Below, piece after piece: positions 8,506 through 15,797 of a DNA stretch of 64,000 bases. A program made the translations under genes and the position numbers. The first letter of the stretch is position 1. Every line of letters begins with the position of its first letter. Under the pieces are notes generated by a model. That model was not told the origin of the DNA. It searched no databases and worked only from the letters and a program-made list of their open reading frames with translations. The stretch lies in contig JAEWEV010000013.1 in the NCBI GenBank assembly GCA_023389155.1, positions 1-64,000 of the forward strand, read 5' to 3'. This DNA comes from Pseudomonadota bacterium (lineage in GTDB: Bacteria > Pseudomonadota > Gammaproteobacteria > Burkholderiales > Burkholderiaceae_B).

Positions 8506-8934
8506 ATGAATCTAACGTCAATAATTAGTGCAGTCGTCGTGTTATGTCTGAGTACGTTTTCTGCTTTTATTCATGCGCAGACCCTTGGCGCTCGTGGGGT
8601 TCCGTCTACTGACACATCAGCTTCGTCACTTGAATTTGTATTGCCGCCAGGAAAATTTACCGGGGACGATATCCAGCTTAATTTGGCTCCTCAAGGTCAA
8701 TTTACAATCAGCGGTGCGGCAGTTGGAAAGCCCTTGCATGGGGTCTGGACAGTGGAAAAGAAAGACAAACGTGTACTTTTACACCTTACTCCAAATAGTA
8801 AAAAAGAAGAACCGTGGTTGTTCGGTGTCAGGTCACCGAATACTTTGCAGGCGGTCAGTGAGGATAATTTGAAAGTGCTTGATAGGCCCTTAGATATATA
8901 TGAAGACGCCGGCGTTCTTGATCGAGAAAATTAG
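8506..8934 (+). CDS. Hypothetical secreted protein (family also present as a remnant at 258-393)
   Basis: A 142-residue protein with a signal peptide ending in FIHAQT. The mature region contains the block QGQFTISGAAVGKPLHGVW and then TVEKKDKRVLLHLTPN. The same block, in diverged form, is found in the truncated remnant at 258-393 on the other strand, so this is a small family within the island. TAAGGATCAC precedes the ATG. No known domain recognised. The strand-rich pattern suggests a small periplasmic beta-domain. Confidence 0.6.
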   Translation: MNLTSIISAVVVLCLSTFSAFIHAQTLGARGVPSTDTSASSLEFVLPPGKFTGDDIQLNLAPQGQFTISGAAVGKPLHGVWTVEKKDKRVLLHLTPNSKKEEPWLFGVRSPNTLQAVSEDNLKVLDRPLDIYEDAGVLDREN

Positions 8935-8971
8935 GCTCAGCAAACGGTCTACCTTTAAGGGCTTGCATAAC

Positions 8972-10060
8972 TTAACCGGATGGTATGGTCACTATAGGCA
9001 ATTGTGTGCTACTTGTGGTATCTGCAATATTGAGCAATAGCATGACAAACGAAATCAGTTCGATGGTTTCCACATCATCCTGATCTATCCAGTACGAGCG
9101 ACCGCGATGAGATACCGCGGCGAATGCATCAGACGGTGCAGATCTGCCGGCATATATGTGAACATTGCTGAGTAAGGGATCGACAGGGGTTAGATTACTG
9201 CTGGTTTCGCCCCCGAATCCCGGCCGCAAGGGCACCACTTGGGACAATGCACGCATCACCTCGATAATTGACCGCGTATGAATGCTTAATTCACTGGGTC
9301 GCCCTTTGCCGAGTCCAAATACGATGGGTACGTCATGCCTGGAAGCATCCAGATCCAACAATTGTCGCAGACGGTTTTCCCGCGGCCCGGCCGGGTTTCT
9401 ATCCGCAAACACCAGGTGGGCCTGCCGACTGCCATGGTCTTCGACAAAACGTAAAGCTAGCCGTTCCTCGGTTGACAGTTGATCGAAGAGTTCGATAATC
9501 TCACGAAACTGTTCACCTTCTCTAATAAGTTCCTGTCGATCTCCTGTCGTGTTGCGAATGCCGTTGATGGCGGCAACCGGGATACCGAGCACAAGATGAG
9601 CTGGTTGATCGGATGCAAGCAAGGCAAATAAGACACCAGGGGGAATCGGGTTTAACAGCAGACGCGCAGCATCGGATCCACGAAGCGGAGTATAAGTAAT
9701 CGTAGGGCGGTCGCTATAGCTGCCCGCAGCCAGCACATGACCACCATGTTCCTTAAGCGTTTGGCGCTGTAAGGCTGAGGTTACTCGATCCACGAAAGAT
9801 AAGCTCGCTTCTCCGCGATATTCGACGCCGTAGCTGGCAACCAATTGACTTACCGCAATAAAGGAGGGCACTTCTCGATGGCGAACACGTACCAGATTGA
9901 GCAATAATTGGCGAGTCGCCGCATGACCGATTGAGTCGGCATAGTCAACTTGATCTTCGCGGATTGCATTGGGGCCAATGCTGGTGCACGCTCCAAGTGT
10001 GAGTAGCATCATGATTAAAGCGGGTTTGAACAAAGGAAAGGATCGTAATCGTATAGTCAT
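8972..10060 (-). CDS. Large lipoprotein, function unknown
   Basis: A 362-residue protein with a signal peptide and lipobox (LLTLGAC, Cys25). The mature domain is mixed helix/strand, starts with an AATRQLLLNLVRVRHREVPS segment, and has a conserved-looking DDVETIELISFVMLLLNIAD stretch near the end. I know such sequences only as hypothetical proteins in proteobacteria and acidobacteria. It is transcribed toward the secreted-protein run, with 37 bp between the stops, and lies head-to-head with the channel gene. No catalytic motif is visible. Confidence 0.65.
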   Translation of the reverse strand: MTIRLRSFPLFKPALIMMLLTLGACTSIGPNAIREDQVDYADSIGHAATRQLLLNLVRVRHREVPSFIAVSQLVASYGVEYRGEASLSFVDRVTSALQRQTLKEHGGHVLAAGSYSDRPTITYTPLRGSDAARLLLNPIPPGVLFALLASDQPAHLVLGIPVAAINGIRNTTGDRQELIREGEQFREIIELFDQLSTEERLALRFVEDHGSRQAHLVFADRNPAGPRENRLRQLLDLDASRHDVPIVFGLGKGRPSELSIHTRSIIEVMRALSQVVPLRPGFGGETSSNLTPVDPLLSNVHIYAGRSAPSDAFAAVSHRGRSYWIDQDDVETIELISFVMLLLNIADTTSSTQLPIVTIPSG

Positions 10061-10368
10061 TGTTTAATTGCGTAGCAGATTTAGCTTACTTTAACCAGTA
10101 TAGCTGCTAGATGTAAATACTAATCACTTTGCCATTTACAAAATAATCACGAACCAGTCAAAGATTCATACTGAATCACAATTGGAAATTAGATTGGGCA
10201 TGTTGTTATTGATATTAGGAGACACAAAAAAAATTTAATACAATTGTTATGCCAAAATACTAACAGCTGTACGATGTGCCAGAACATCAGCCGTGAACAA
10301 GCCCGGTCGTTGAGCTTGGATTCTCACCTTGCTATTTGTATAGCATCATTAATCGCGTCAGCATTATC

Positions 10369-11529
10369 ATGACCATTGAAGCATATCGAAAGGATTTCTC
10401 TTTTAAGGATATAAACGGTTTGTTTAGATTTTTATACCCATTGATCACAAGTTTCCTTATATCCGTTAGCATTATTTTTTTCTCGGTGCTATCTCTGCAG
10501 CCGGCGTTTGCGCAAGGGGTGTCTTCTGCTACCAAACCTGTGAAGGTTGGCGTATACAAAAGCGATCCGTTTGTAACAGTCGAAAACGGGCGCTATTCAG
10601 GCATGGCGATTGAACTTTGGGAGAGCCTTGAGAATAAGATGGGGCTGTCATCGACCTATATAAGCTATCCCTCTTTCCGCAAACTGATAGAAGCGGTAGA
10701 ACGCGGCGAAGTAGAGGCTGCAGTTTCGAACTTGACGATTACCAAACAGCGGGCGCAATCAATTGCATTTACTCAGCCCTGGTATGATTCTGGTCTGAGA
10801 ATCATGACAAATAACACAGGGTCCGGCTCGTTCCAAAATGTAATTGACGGCTTGATTGACAGCGGCCACATTGCGACCTTTTCCTGGCTGCTCATTCTCG
10901 CACTCTTTGCGACTGTAATTATTACGCTTGTAGATCGCAGACTCGATAGCGAATTCCCGCGCAGGTGGCGAGAAGGTCTGGCGGATAATTTTTTCCATAC
11001 CGTCTCGATCCTCACTACTGGTAAAACCACACATAAAAATTTATTTGGCTGGATCGGCCGAATATGGTCCGCAATATGGATGGTGATCGGTGTTGGCGTG
11101 ATTGCTTACGTTACCTCCTCAATCACCAGTGTTATGACAACCACGTCTTTAACAAATCAAATTCACTCTCTTTCGGATCTTTCGGGAAAAAGGGTTGGGG
11201 TGCGGGACGGTAGTCTGGCTGAAGATTATATTCAGGAGCTGGGCATTCAAACGCGGAGCTATACGGGCATTGACGAAGCTGTTCAGGGGTTAATGTCTGA
11301 TGAGGTAGATGCACTTGTAGGTGATGCGCCAGTACTGGAGTACTTCACCCATACTCACCCAGAGCAGCCAGTTCGTGTGGTTGGTAACATGTTTCATCCG
11401 GATAAGTACGGATTTGGTTTTTCCTTACAAAGCGATTTATTGAGGCCCGTTACACTTGAATTGTTAGGACTACGCGAGCAGGGGTACATTCGAGATCTTA
11501 GGGTGAAATATTTTGGTAACTCACGTTAA
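10369..11529 (+). CDS. Prokaryotic ionotropic glutamate-receptor-like channel (GluR0-type: ligand-binding domain split by a two-helix pore)
   Basis: A 386-residue protein from the ATG at 10369; a TTG at 10336 is possible. Order: a signal/hydrophobic segment (~residues 20-50), lobe 1 of a type-3 solute-binding domain (~58-150), membrane helix 1 (~172-188), a re-entrant pore loop (~208-221, HTVSILTTGKTT), membrane helix 2 (~232-256, IWMVIGVGVIAYVTSSITSV), then lobe 2 (~262-380). This is the layout of GluR0 and related bacterial amino-acid-gated channels. The potassium-filter signature TVGYGD is replaced by TTGKTT, so ion selectivity cannot be assumed. The ligand is probably an amino acid, by family. 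No transporter partner genes are nearby. Confidence 0.85.
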   Translation: MTIEAYRKDFSFKDINGLFRFLYPLITSFLISVSIIFFSVLSLQPAFAQGVSSATKPVKVGVYKSDPFVTVENGRYSGMAIELWESLENKMGLSSTYISYPSFRKLIEAVERGEVEAAVSNLTITKQRAQSIAFTQPWYDSGLRIMTNNTGSGSFQNVIDGLIDSGHIATFSWLLILALFATVIITLVDRRLDSEFPRRWREGLADNFFHTVSILTTGKTTHKNLFGWIGRIWSAIWMVIGVGVIAYVTSSITSVMTTTSLTNQIHSLSDLSGKRVGVRDGSLAEDYIQELGIQTRSYTGIDEAVQGLMSDEVDALVGDAPVLEYFTHTHPEQPVRVVGNMFHPDKYGFGFSLQSDLLRPVTLELLGLREQGYIRDLRVKYFGNSR

Positions 11530-11589
11530 ACGACTTATACCGTTCAATGTTGCCTTATTCTCTGGAATTTTGATAATGGCTACACTACA

Positions 11590-11909
11590 CTAACCGGATG
11601 CGAGTCACTGTCCAGCGTTTTACGCTCCAGAGCAGCCACCTGCTTGATCCGCTTCATAGCCTCCTGCATCTGCGAGGCCGGCAGGTACGACTGGCTCATT
11701 GGCGGCCACTGTCACCAATGAACCCTCGGCGTATGCCTTGCGGCACTGAAATAGTTGGCTGGGAGACACATCGGCTTACCGGGCAACGAGGGAGACGGAC
11801 TGCCCTGGCTCAAAGGTTCGTTGCAACAGGGCCAGCTTCGCGGCAGGACTCCAGCGGTGATCACCTCAATTCGGGCATTGTTATTTGGTGAGTTCATAGT
11901 CGTATACAT
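11590..11909 (-). pseudogene. Decayed IS3-family OrfA (frameshifted, with internal stop)
   Basis: From an ATG at 11909 the frame starts MYTTMNSPNNNARIEVITAG. A frameshift follows, and a second frame continues WSPAAKLALLQRTFEPGQSV, an in-frame stop, then SPSQLFQCRKAYAEGSLVTV. A third frame ends with QEAMKRIKQVAALERKTLD. Joined, these match the OrfA of IS2-group elements (HTH, then a leucine-rich C-terminus). At least two frameshifts and one stop make it non-functional. No OrfB is seen downstream. Confidence 0.8.
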
Positions 11910-11966
11910 AGGCGTATTCCTAGTCGTTAGTTTAAGGAATACTTCCGGACCTGTAAATCAAGGGGC
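11590..11966 (-). mobile_element. Remnant of an IS3-family element (5' end plus broken OrfA)
   Basis: The element end (GCCCCTTGATTTACAG on the minus strand, 11951-11966) and upstream region are preserved and match 10-120. The rest is a decayed OrfA, and OrfB is missing. This and the left-edge copy are same-strand repeats bracketing ~11.5 kb of AT-rich, poorly known genes. Such repeats could have served for recombination or marked successive insertions. Confidence 0.7.
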
Positions 11967-12556
11967 TAGTTCGATTTCTGATAAGTTCTCTTGAAAAATA
12001 GATCAGTGCCAGGGGGGCGATGCTAATTCATCAAATTTAAGGATGCCGTTTAGAATCAAATGTAGTTCGAAAAATTTTGATGGTCTTTGTAGCATAACGC
12101 CGACAGCCGCGCTTGTTTGGGTTTTTGATTTGGCACCGCATTGATGATTGAAAGGTTAGAGTATATTAAGAGCAGCAGTATTATTTTTGAATTTTTCATA
12201 ATTAAGACTGAATCTATAACCTTCGAAAATTGCACAATCGAAGATCTGATTTTAAGAAAAAATCGCTCATTACATCCATAGTACGACAGTTCTGTAGCTA
12301 GTATTAGTAATACATAATTGATATATCAACTCCTCTAGACGGTTCACGATGAAAAATTGCTTGATTTTCATCTATTCAGAAAACCACCGTTTAATTAATA
12401 CTGCTTGGAGGGTAAAATTTCTAGTTTGTAAAGTCCGATGCATATTTATCATATCGTCAATAGCATCGCTATAATAAAATAATTTTAAATTTATAGCAAA
12501 AGTATCAAAATGATAATTCCGAGTTGCTACATTATACTTTTTTGCAATCGGATACT
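11967..12556. promoter_or_regulatory. AT-rich non-coding region carrying the HTH gene's promoter and two TTGCTATAA-type boxes
   Basis: About 590 bp with no convincing gene. Near its right end, TTATCA (12446-12451) and TATAAT (12470-12475), 18 bp apart, form a likely promoter for the HTH gene. Its -10 is embedded in TCGCTATAA (12466-12474), and a TTATAGCAA box lies at 12491-12499, in inverted orientation. Both match the boxes found downstream of the gene, which suggests autoregulation. The rest shows only AT-rich sequence. Confidence 0.45.
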
Positions 12557-12910
12557 ATGAAAAACTGGCAAAAGGAAGATGCCGTTCGTTTAAAGGCACT
12601 CTACAACGCGATATCTGAATCGACGTTGGAGGAGTTTGGATCCGAATACGGCATTGGATCTCACGGAATGGTTTGGCAGTTGCTCAATGGACGGCGAGCG
12701 TTAACCATTGAGCACGCTTTTGCTTTTGCTAAAGGGTTGAATGTGAAGATTGACGAATTCAGTCCAACAATAGCAGATAAGGTTCGCGCTTATTATCAGT
12801 GGGTTACACCCTGTCCCGACGATTTTGATAATTTGACTTCCAGTGAGAAAGCAAAATTACAGGGATTTATAAAGAAATTGCTTAACGATGATGAAGACTC
12901 TCAAAATTAA
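12557..12910 (+). CDS. Small XRE/CI-like helix-turn-helix repressor
   Basis: Start chosen at the ATG at 12557 (117 residues) rather than an upstream TTG at 12524. Residues ~24-60 form an HTH of the phage-repressor type (LEEFGSEYGIGSHGMVWQLL, NGRRALT), and the remainder is helical and acidic. There is no peptidase/LexA-like half, so it is not self-cleaving. Exact TTGCTATAA boxes surround it (12491-12499, 12915-12923, 12964-12972, 12998-13006), overlapping promoters on both sides. It is therefore the likely control protein of the integrase module. The binding link is inferred. Confidence 0.75.
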   Translation: MKNWQKEDAVRLKALYNAISESTLEEFGSEYGIGSHGMVWQLLNGRRALTIEHAFAFAKGLNVKIDEFSPTIADKVRAYYQWVTPCPDDFDNLTSSEKAKLQGFIKKLLNDDEDSQN

Positions 12911-12963
12911 AGCGTTGCTATAAGAGCACGGCTTGATCATCTCTCGAAAAAATTACACTTTAT

Positions 12964-13007
12964 TTATAGCAAGGCTATTGATAATTTAATTGTAGCATTG
13001 CTATAAT
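12964..13007 (+). promoter_or_regulatory. Promoter with inverted TTATAGCAA/TTGCTATAA operator pair
   Basis: TTGATA (12978-12983) and TATAAT (13002-13007), 18 bp apart, make a good sigma-70 promoter pointing right. The -10 overlaps the box TTGCTATAA (12998-13006), and the inverse box TTATAGCAA (12964-12972) lies upstream of the -35. Another copy is at 12915-12923. A repressor bound here would block RNA polymerase. The obvious candidate is the HTH protein at 12557. Confidence 0.6.
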
Positions 13008-13012
13008 TGAGG

Positions 13013-13452
13013 CAACGATTGAGATCGTTCGCTCTTTAACAAATCACAGCCGAGTCACTAAGTCGAAGTGACACACAGAACCTGGATAAATCGTTTACCC
13101 AGTAGTACGTCGGGTGCGCCGGAGGGCCTGGCCCAAAGCCTCCACGGGATCGCTGTTGTTAAGGCATCTCGTCCCTTGTTTCATAGCTTGGGTGCTGAGA
13201 ATTAATTATTCCAGATGGCGAAGTGCAAAAACAAAAACAATACGACATGCGCATTTTAATTATTAAGGGCGCAGATAGTTATATCTGCGCCGTATAATCC
13301 ACAGTCCAGTAGTTGGGTGCCAAATTGACTTGAGAACAAAGTAAGTCGGTTTTGCTAAATAGCTTCGCGGCAGGAGAGGCTCATTTAGCAAAGCAACGAG
13401 TAGGATCTAGATTCTAGAAAAAAGCCGTCCTTCAAACTGGGCGGTTTTTTAT
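13013..13452 (+). ncRNA. Candidate structured leader or regulatory RNA with boxA-like start and terminal hairpin
   Basis: Downstream of the promoter lies ~440 nt without a credible ORF. It holds a boxA-like GCTCTTTAAC (13031-13040), a GTCACT/AGTGAC hairpin (13054-13072), a CTGG-TAAA/TTTA-CCAG hairpin (13082-13102), a GGAGG/CCTCC pairing around 13120-13143, a perfect 10-bp stem TTTGCTAAAT/ATTTAGCAAA (13351-13360 and 13383-13392), and finally an intrinsic terminator. Leaders with boxA occur upstream of phage and integrative-element operons and in rRNA operons, where they recruit NusB/S10. The structure is read by eye, not folded by software. Confidence 0.45.
13418..13450 (+). terminator. Intrinsic terminator upstream of the integrase-module genes
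   Basis: GCCGTCC (13424-13430) pairs with GGGCGGT (13439-13445) through an 8-nt loop, with two G-U wobbles. The stem is extended by A-T pairs and followed by a T run (13445-13450). It would stop transcripts from the 12978 promoter just before the gene at 13493, so antitermination or a separate promoter would be needed for the downstream genes. Confidence 0.6.
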
Positions 13453-13492
13453 ACCTGAAACATTTGCGGCGCAACTAATATACAGGTGTGAT

Positions 13493-14263
13493 ATGAATGC
13501 ATTGTCTTTTCGAGCGGAGCGCGATGAGTGTGGAGAGCATCACCAACTCCCAGAGAGGCAGCGAGACTGGTATGAGTTTCGTAGAAAACGAAAAGTTCTT
13601 TGGAGGCCCAGAAAATCAGAATTGCAGTACATTGGAAGTATTCACTATTCCTTTGATCACAGGCATGCTGCGGTAGGTTCGTTTCGTCCAGATAGGATTT
13701 TAGACCACCGGCAGTTTCCAACAATTACCCAAATCGATCAATCCATTCTTTCCGCACTGTCTGAGCGCAGAATTGTGTGGACCCCTAATTATCGAGCTGA
13801 AGGTAATATCGATAGAACCGAATGGAAGGCCTATTACTTGAAGGTTTGCAGCGAAAAATCGTCTTATATGCCGACTCAGGTTCGATATGAGCACGCCAAT
13901 GACGTAGCATTTGACATCTTTGATGTGACTGCGGACACACAGCGTATCAAGTTGTATATCGCTAGATCTTTGCGTGACTTATATTATTCGGCCTCATTTG
14001 AGCATGTAAAGCTTAAGCATCATTCCTTCAAAGTCTCGTGCTCCAAGAAAACAATCTGGCGCAAAACTGTGAGAAATAGTCGCAAGTGCAATAAAGTTCA
14101 TAATGCTGTTCAATCGAAGCAGATTATGGCGGCTATCGAAAATAATATCCTGACTCAAGATGAGTTAAATGCCTATATTAACGGCAGAATCCAGCGCGAC
14201 GATATTGTAAAAATAATCAGAAATCGCGCTATTTCGGAACGTTCTCTAGTTTGGAGGGAGTGA
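13493..14263 (+). CDS. Hypothetical protein of the integrase module
   Basis: A 256-residue, strongly basic protein with no domain I recognise. The middle (~residues 120-180) contains MPTQVRYEHANDVAFDIF and RIKLYIARSLRDLYY; the C-terminus has a lysine/arginine-rich helix (KKTIWRKTVRNSRKCNKVHN). The basic charge and position between the repressor/leader and the excisionase-like gene suggest a nucleic-acid-binding or replication role for the mobile element, but this is inference. It ends 1 bp before the next ATG. Confidence 0.6.
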   Translation: MNALSFRAERDECGEHHQLPERQRDWYEFRRKRKVLWRPRKSELQYIGSIHYSFDHRHAAVGSFRPDRILDHRQFPTITQIDQSILSALSERRIVWTPNYRAEGNIDRTEWKAYYLKVCSEKSSYMPTQVRYEHANDVAFDIFDVTADTQRIKLYIARSLRDLYYSASFEHVKLKHHSFKVSCSKKTIWRKTVRNSRKCNKVHNAVQSKQIMAAIENNILTQDELNAYINGRIQRDDIVKIIRNRAISERSLVWRE

Positions 14264-14264
14264 T

Positions 14265-14609
14265 ATGCGAGTAGCGTTGACACTTTATGAAGTTGCTAGA
14301 TTGACAGGTTTTTCGTATGGAACTATTTTTGCACGGAAGGCGCAAATGAATGCTTTCCGTGTATCCGATACTAAAAATGGCCATTGGCGCGTATGGCCCG
14401 AATCGGTTGAAAATTTGTATAAAAAGCGGAACAATGTTACCTGCATGGGGTTGCAGGTTGACAATGTAGGAAATAAACCATGTCAATCTATCAAACACCG
14501 AGCTCACCTTATTGGCGGATCAATATCGTCTCGCCAAGCGGCGAGAGAATTAGACGCTCTACTGGCACAACGGAAAAGAAAAAGGCGCTCGAATACCACG
14601 ACAGGCTGA
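14265..14609 (+). CDS. Excisionase-like small DNA-binding protein
   Basis: A 114-residue protein. The start (ALTLYEVARLTGFSYGTIFA) looks like a MerR/excisionase-type winged HTH, and the C-terminal third is basic (ARELDALLAQRKRKRRS). GGAGGGAG lies 4 bp before the ATG. The end overlaps the integrase start by about 130 bp in a different frame; similar small genes overlap phage integrases in Burkholderiales. It probably controls excision or the integrase promoter. Confidence 0.6.
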   Translation: MRVALTLYEVARLTGFSYGTIFARKAQMNAFRVSDTKNGHWRVWPESVENLYKKRNNVTCMGLQVDNVGNKPCQSIKHRAHLIGGSISSRQAARELDALLAQRKRKRRSNTTTG

Positions 14610-15541
14610 GAGCCTCATTGTGGGAACAGGCGCGGCTTGGAGTGGTTCCCGAGTATACCTTTGAGCAGGCTGCATTGCGGATGTTGGAACGATCCGAAGG
14701 GCAGCAAGACTACGACGTAAAACTGCGGCACATTGAATACTGGAACTCAGTTTTTGGTGGTCGCGCTATCAGCTCTTTAAAATCCGAAGAAATATTCATG
14801 AACCTGCCAACGTACTGGATTGGGGCAAGGGTGAAGTCGCAGCGAAAGCTAAGCAATGCGACAAAGAACCGCTATCTTTCCACTATACGGCGTACATTTT
14901 CAATTGCAAAAGAAATCGGCTGGATTGTTGTACCCCCTAAGCTACATACGTTTAGAGAGCCAAAGGTCAATATCCGATGGCTAACTAAACCGGATGCCAA
15001 TGCGCTATTGTCGAAAATGCGGCTTGAATGGATGCGCCAAGTTTGCAGCTTTGCTCTAGCAACGGGGGCACGCTCAAATGAGATATTGTCTCTGACCTGG
15101 GATAAAGTGGACATCGAACGTTCGATGGCTTGGGTTACCAACGATCTAGCAAAGAACGGTCGATCCCGCCCAATGCCGTTAAACAGTGAAGCTGTCGCGC
15201 TATTGCGTGAACGGAAATTGGCTGGTACGACCTATTGCTTTACCCGAGCAAGTGGTCGTAGGGTGACTCAGGTTGATAAGCGAACGTTAGATCGTGCCGC
15301 GGAGTTGGCTGGTGTCAAGCCGTTGAAGTTTCACGACCTTCGACACACCTGGGCAAGCTGGCACGTTCAGTCTGGAACGCCCTTGATGGTATTAAAAGAA
15401 TTGGGCGGATGGGAAACGATCCAGATGGTGCAGAAGTACGCGCATCTGGATGCTGGTCATCTGTCTAATTACGCCAATGTGACGGAATTTGCGTCACACT
15501 TTCGGCACACCAATGTTAAAGAAAATAAAAAAGCAGCTTGA
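14480..15541 (+). CDS. Tyrosine recombinase / phage-type integrase
   Basis: A 353-residue tyrosine recombinase. The N-terminus has a short DNA-binding part (YWRINIVSPSGERIRRSTGT) and a SAM-like core-binding domain (~65-155). The catalytic domain shows Arg198 (ATGARSNEILSL), His285-x-x-Arg288 (FHDLRHTWASW), Trp311 in the histidine/tryptophan position and the nucleophile Tyr320 (MVQKYAHL). All key residues are present, so it may be active. The stop lies 36 bp from the 3' end of tRNA-Phe, the usual arrangement for an element inserted into that tRNA gene. Confidence 0.93.
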   Translation: MSIYQTPSSPYWRINIVSPSGERIRRSTGTTEKKKALEYHDRLRASLWEQARLGVVPEYTFEQAALRMLERSEGQQDYDVKLRHIEYWNSVFGGRAISSLKSEEIFMNLPTYWIGARVKSQRKLSNATKNRYLSTIRRTFSIAKEIGWIVVPPKLHTFREPKVNIRWLTKPDANALLSKMRLEWMRQVCSFALATGARSNEILSLTWDKVDIERSMAWVTNDLAKNGRSRPMPLNSEAVALLRERKLAGTTYCFTRASGRRVTQVDKRTLDRAAELAGVKPLKFHDLRHTWASWHVQSGTPLMVLKELGGWETIQMVQKYAHLDAGHLSNYANVTEFASHFRHTNVKENKKAA

Positions 15542-15577
15542 GGCAGCGGCTAATTTATTGAATCTAAAAGAGGTTTT

Positions 15578-15653
15578 TGGTGGCCTGGGGCAGAATCGAA
15601 CTGCCGACACAAGGATTTTCAATCCTCTGCTCTACCGACTGAGCTACCTGGCC
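15578..15653 (-). tRNA. tRNA-Phe (GAA), island attachment site at its 3' end
   Basis: Read on the minus strand, 76 nt fold as a standard tRNA with D-stem, anticodon stem/loop GGATTGAAAATCC (anticodon GAA), T-arm GGCAGTTCGATTCTGCC and encoded CCA (15580-15578). The acceptor stem is GGCCAGG pairing with CCAGGCC, leaving one A5-A68 mismatch. The integrase gene ends 36 bp beyond the 3' end. The mismatch lies in the part an integrating element would replace. Confidence 0.95.
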
Positions 15654-15797
15654 AACAAAGAACGAAATAATACACTAGTTTTTGACGTGTGTATAGATTT
15701 TGCAGCGGCGCGGGCAGAAATATTTAAAAACAGGCCCGGTAAGGACTATAATTGCGTCAATACCAGATCATAAAAGAAAATTCAAGATATTACGGCC

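Noticed and set aside
12001..12030. GCCAGGGGGGCG as a second copy of the tRNA-Phe end (attachment site)
   Set aside because: Only a short resemblance to the T-arm/acceptor sequence; no extended match.
15489..15773. A 94-residue open frame with GLGQNRTADTRIFNPLLYRL
   Set aside because: It runs through the antisense of tRNA-Phe, a well-known false ORF.
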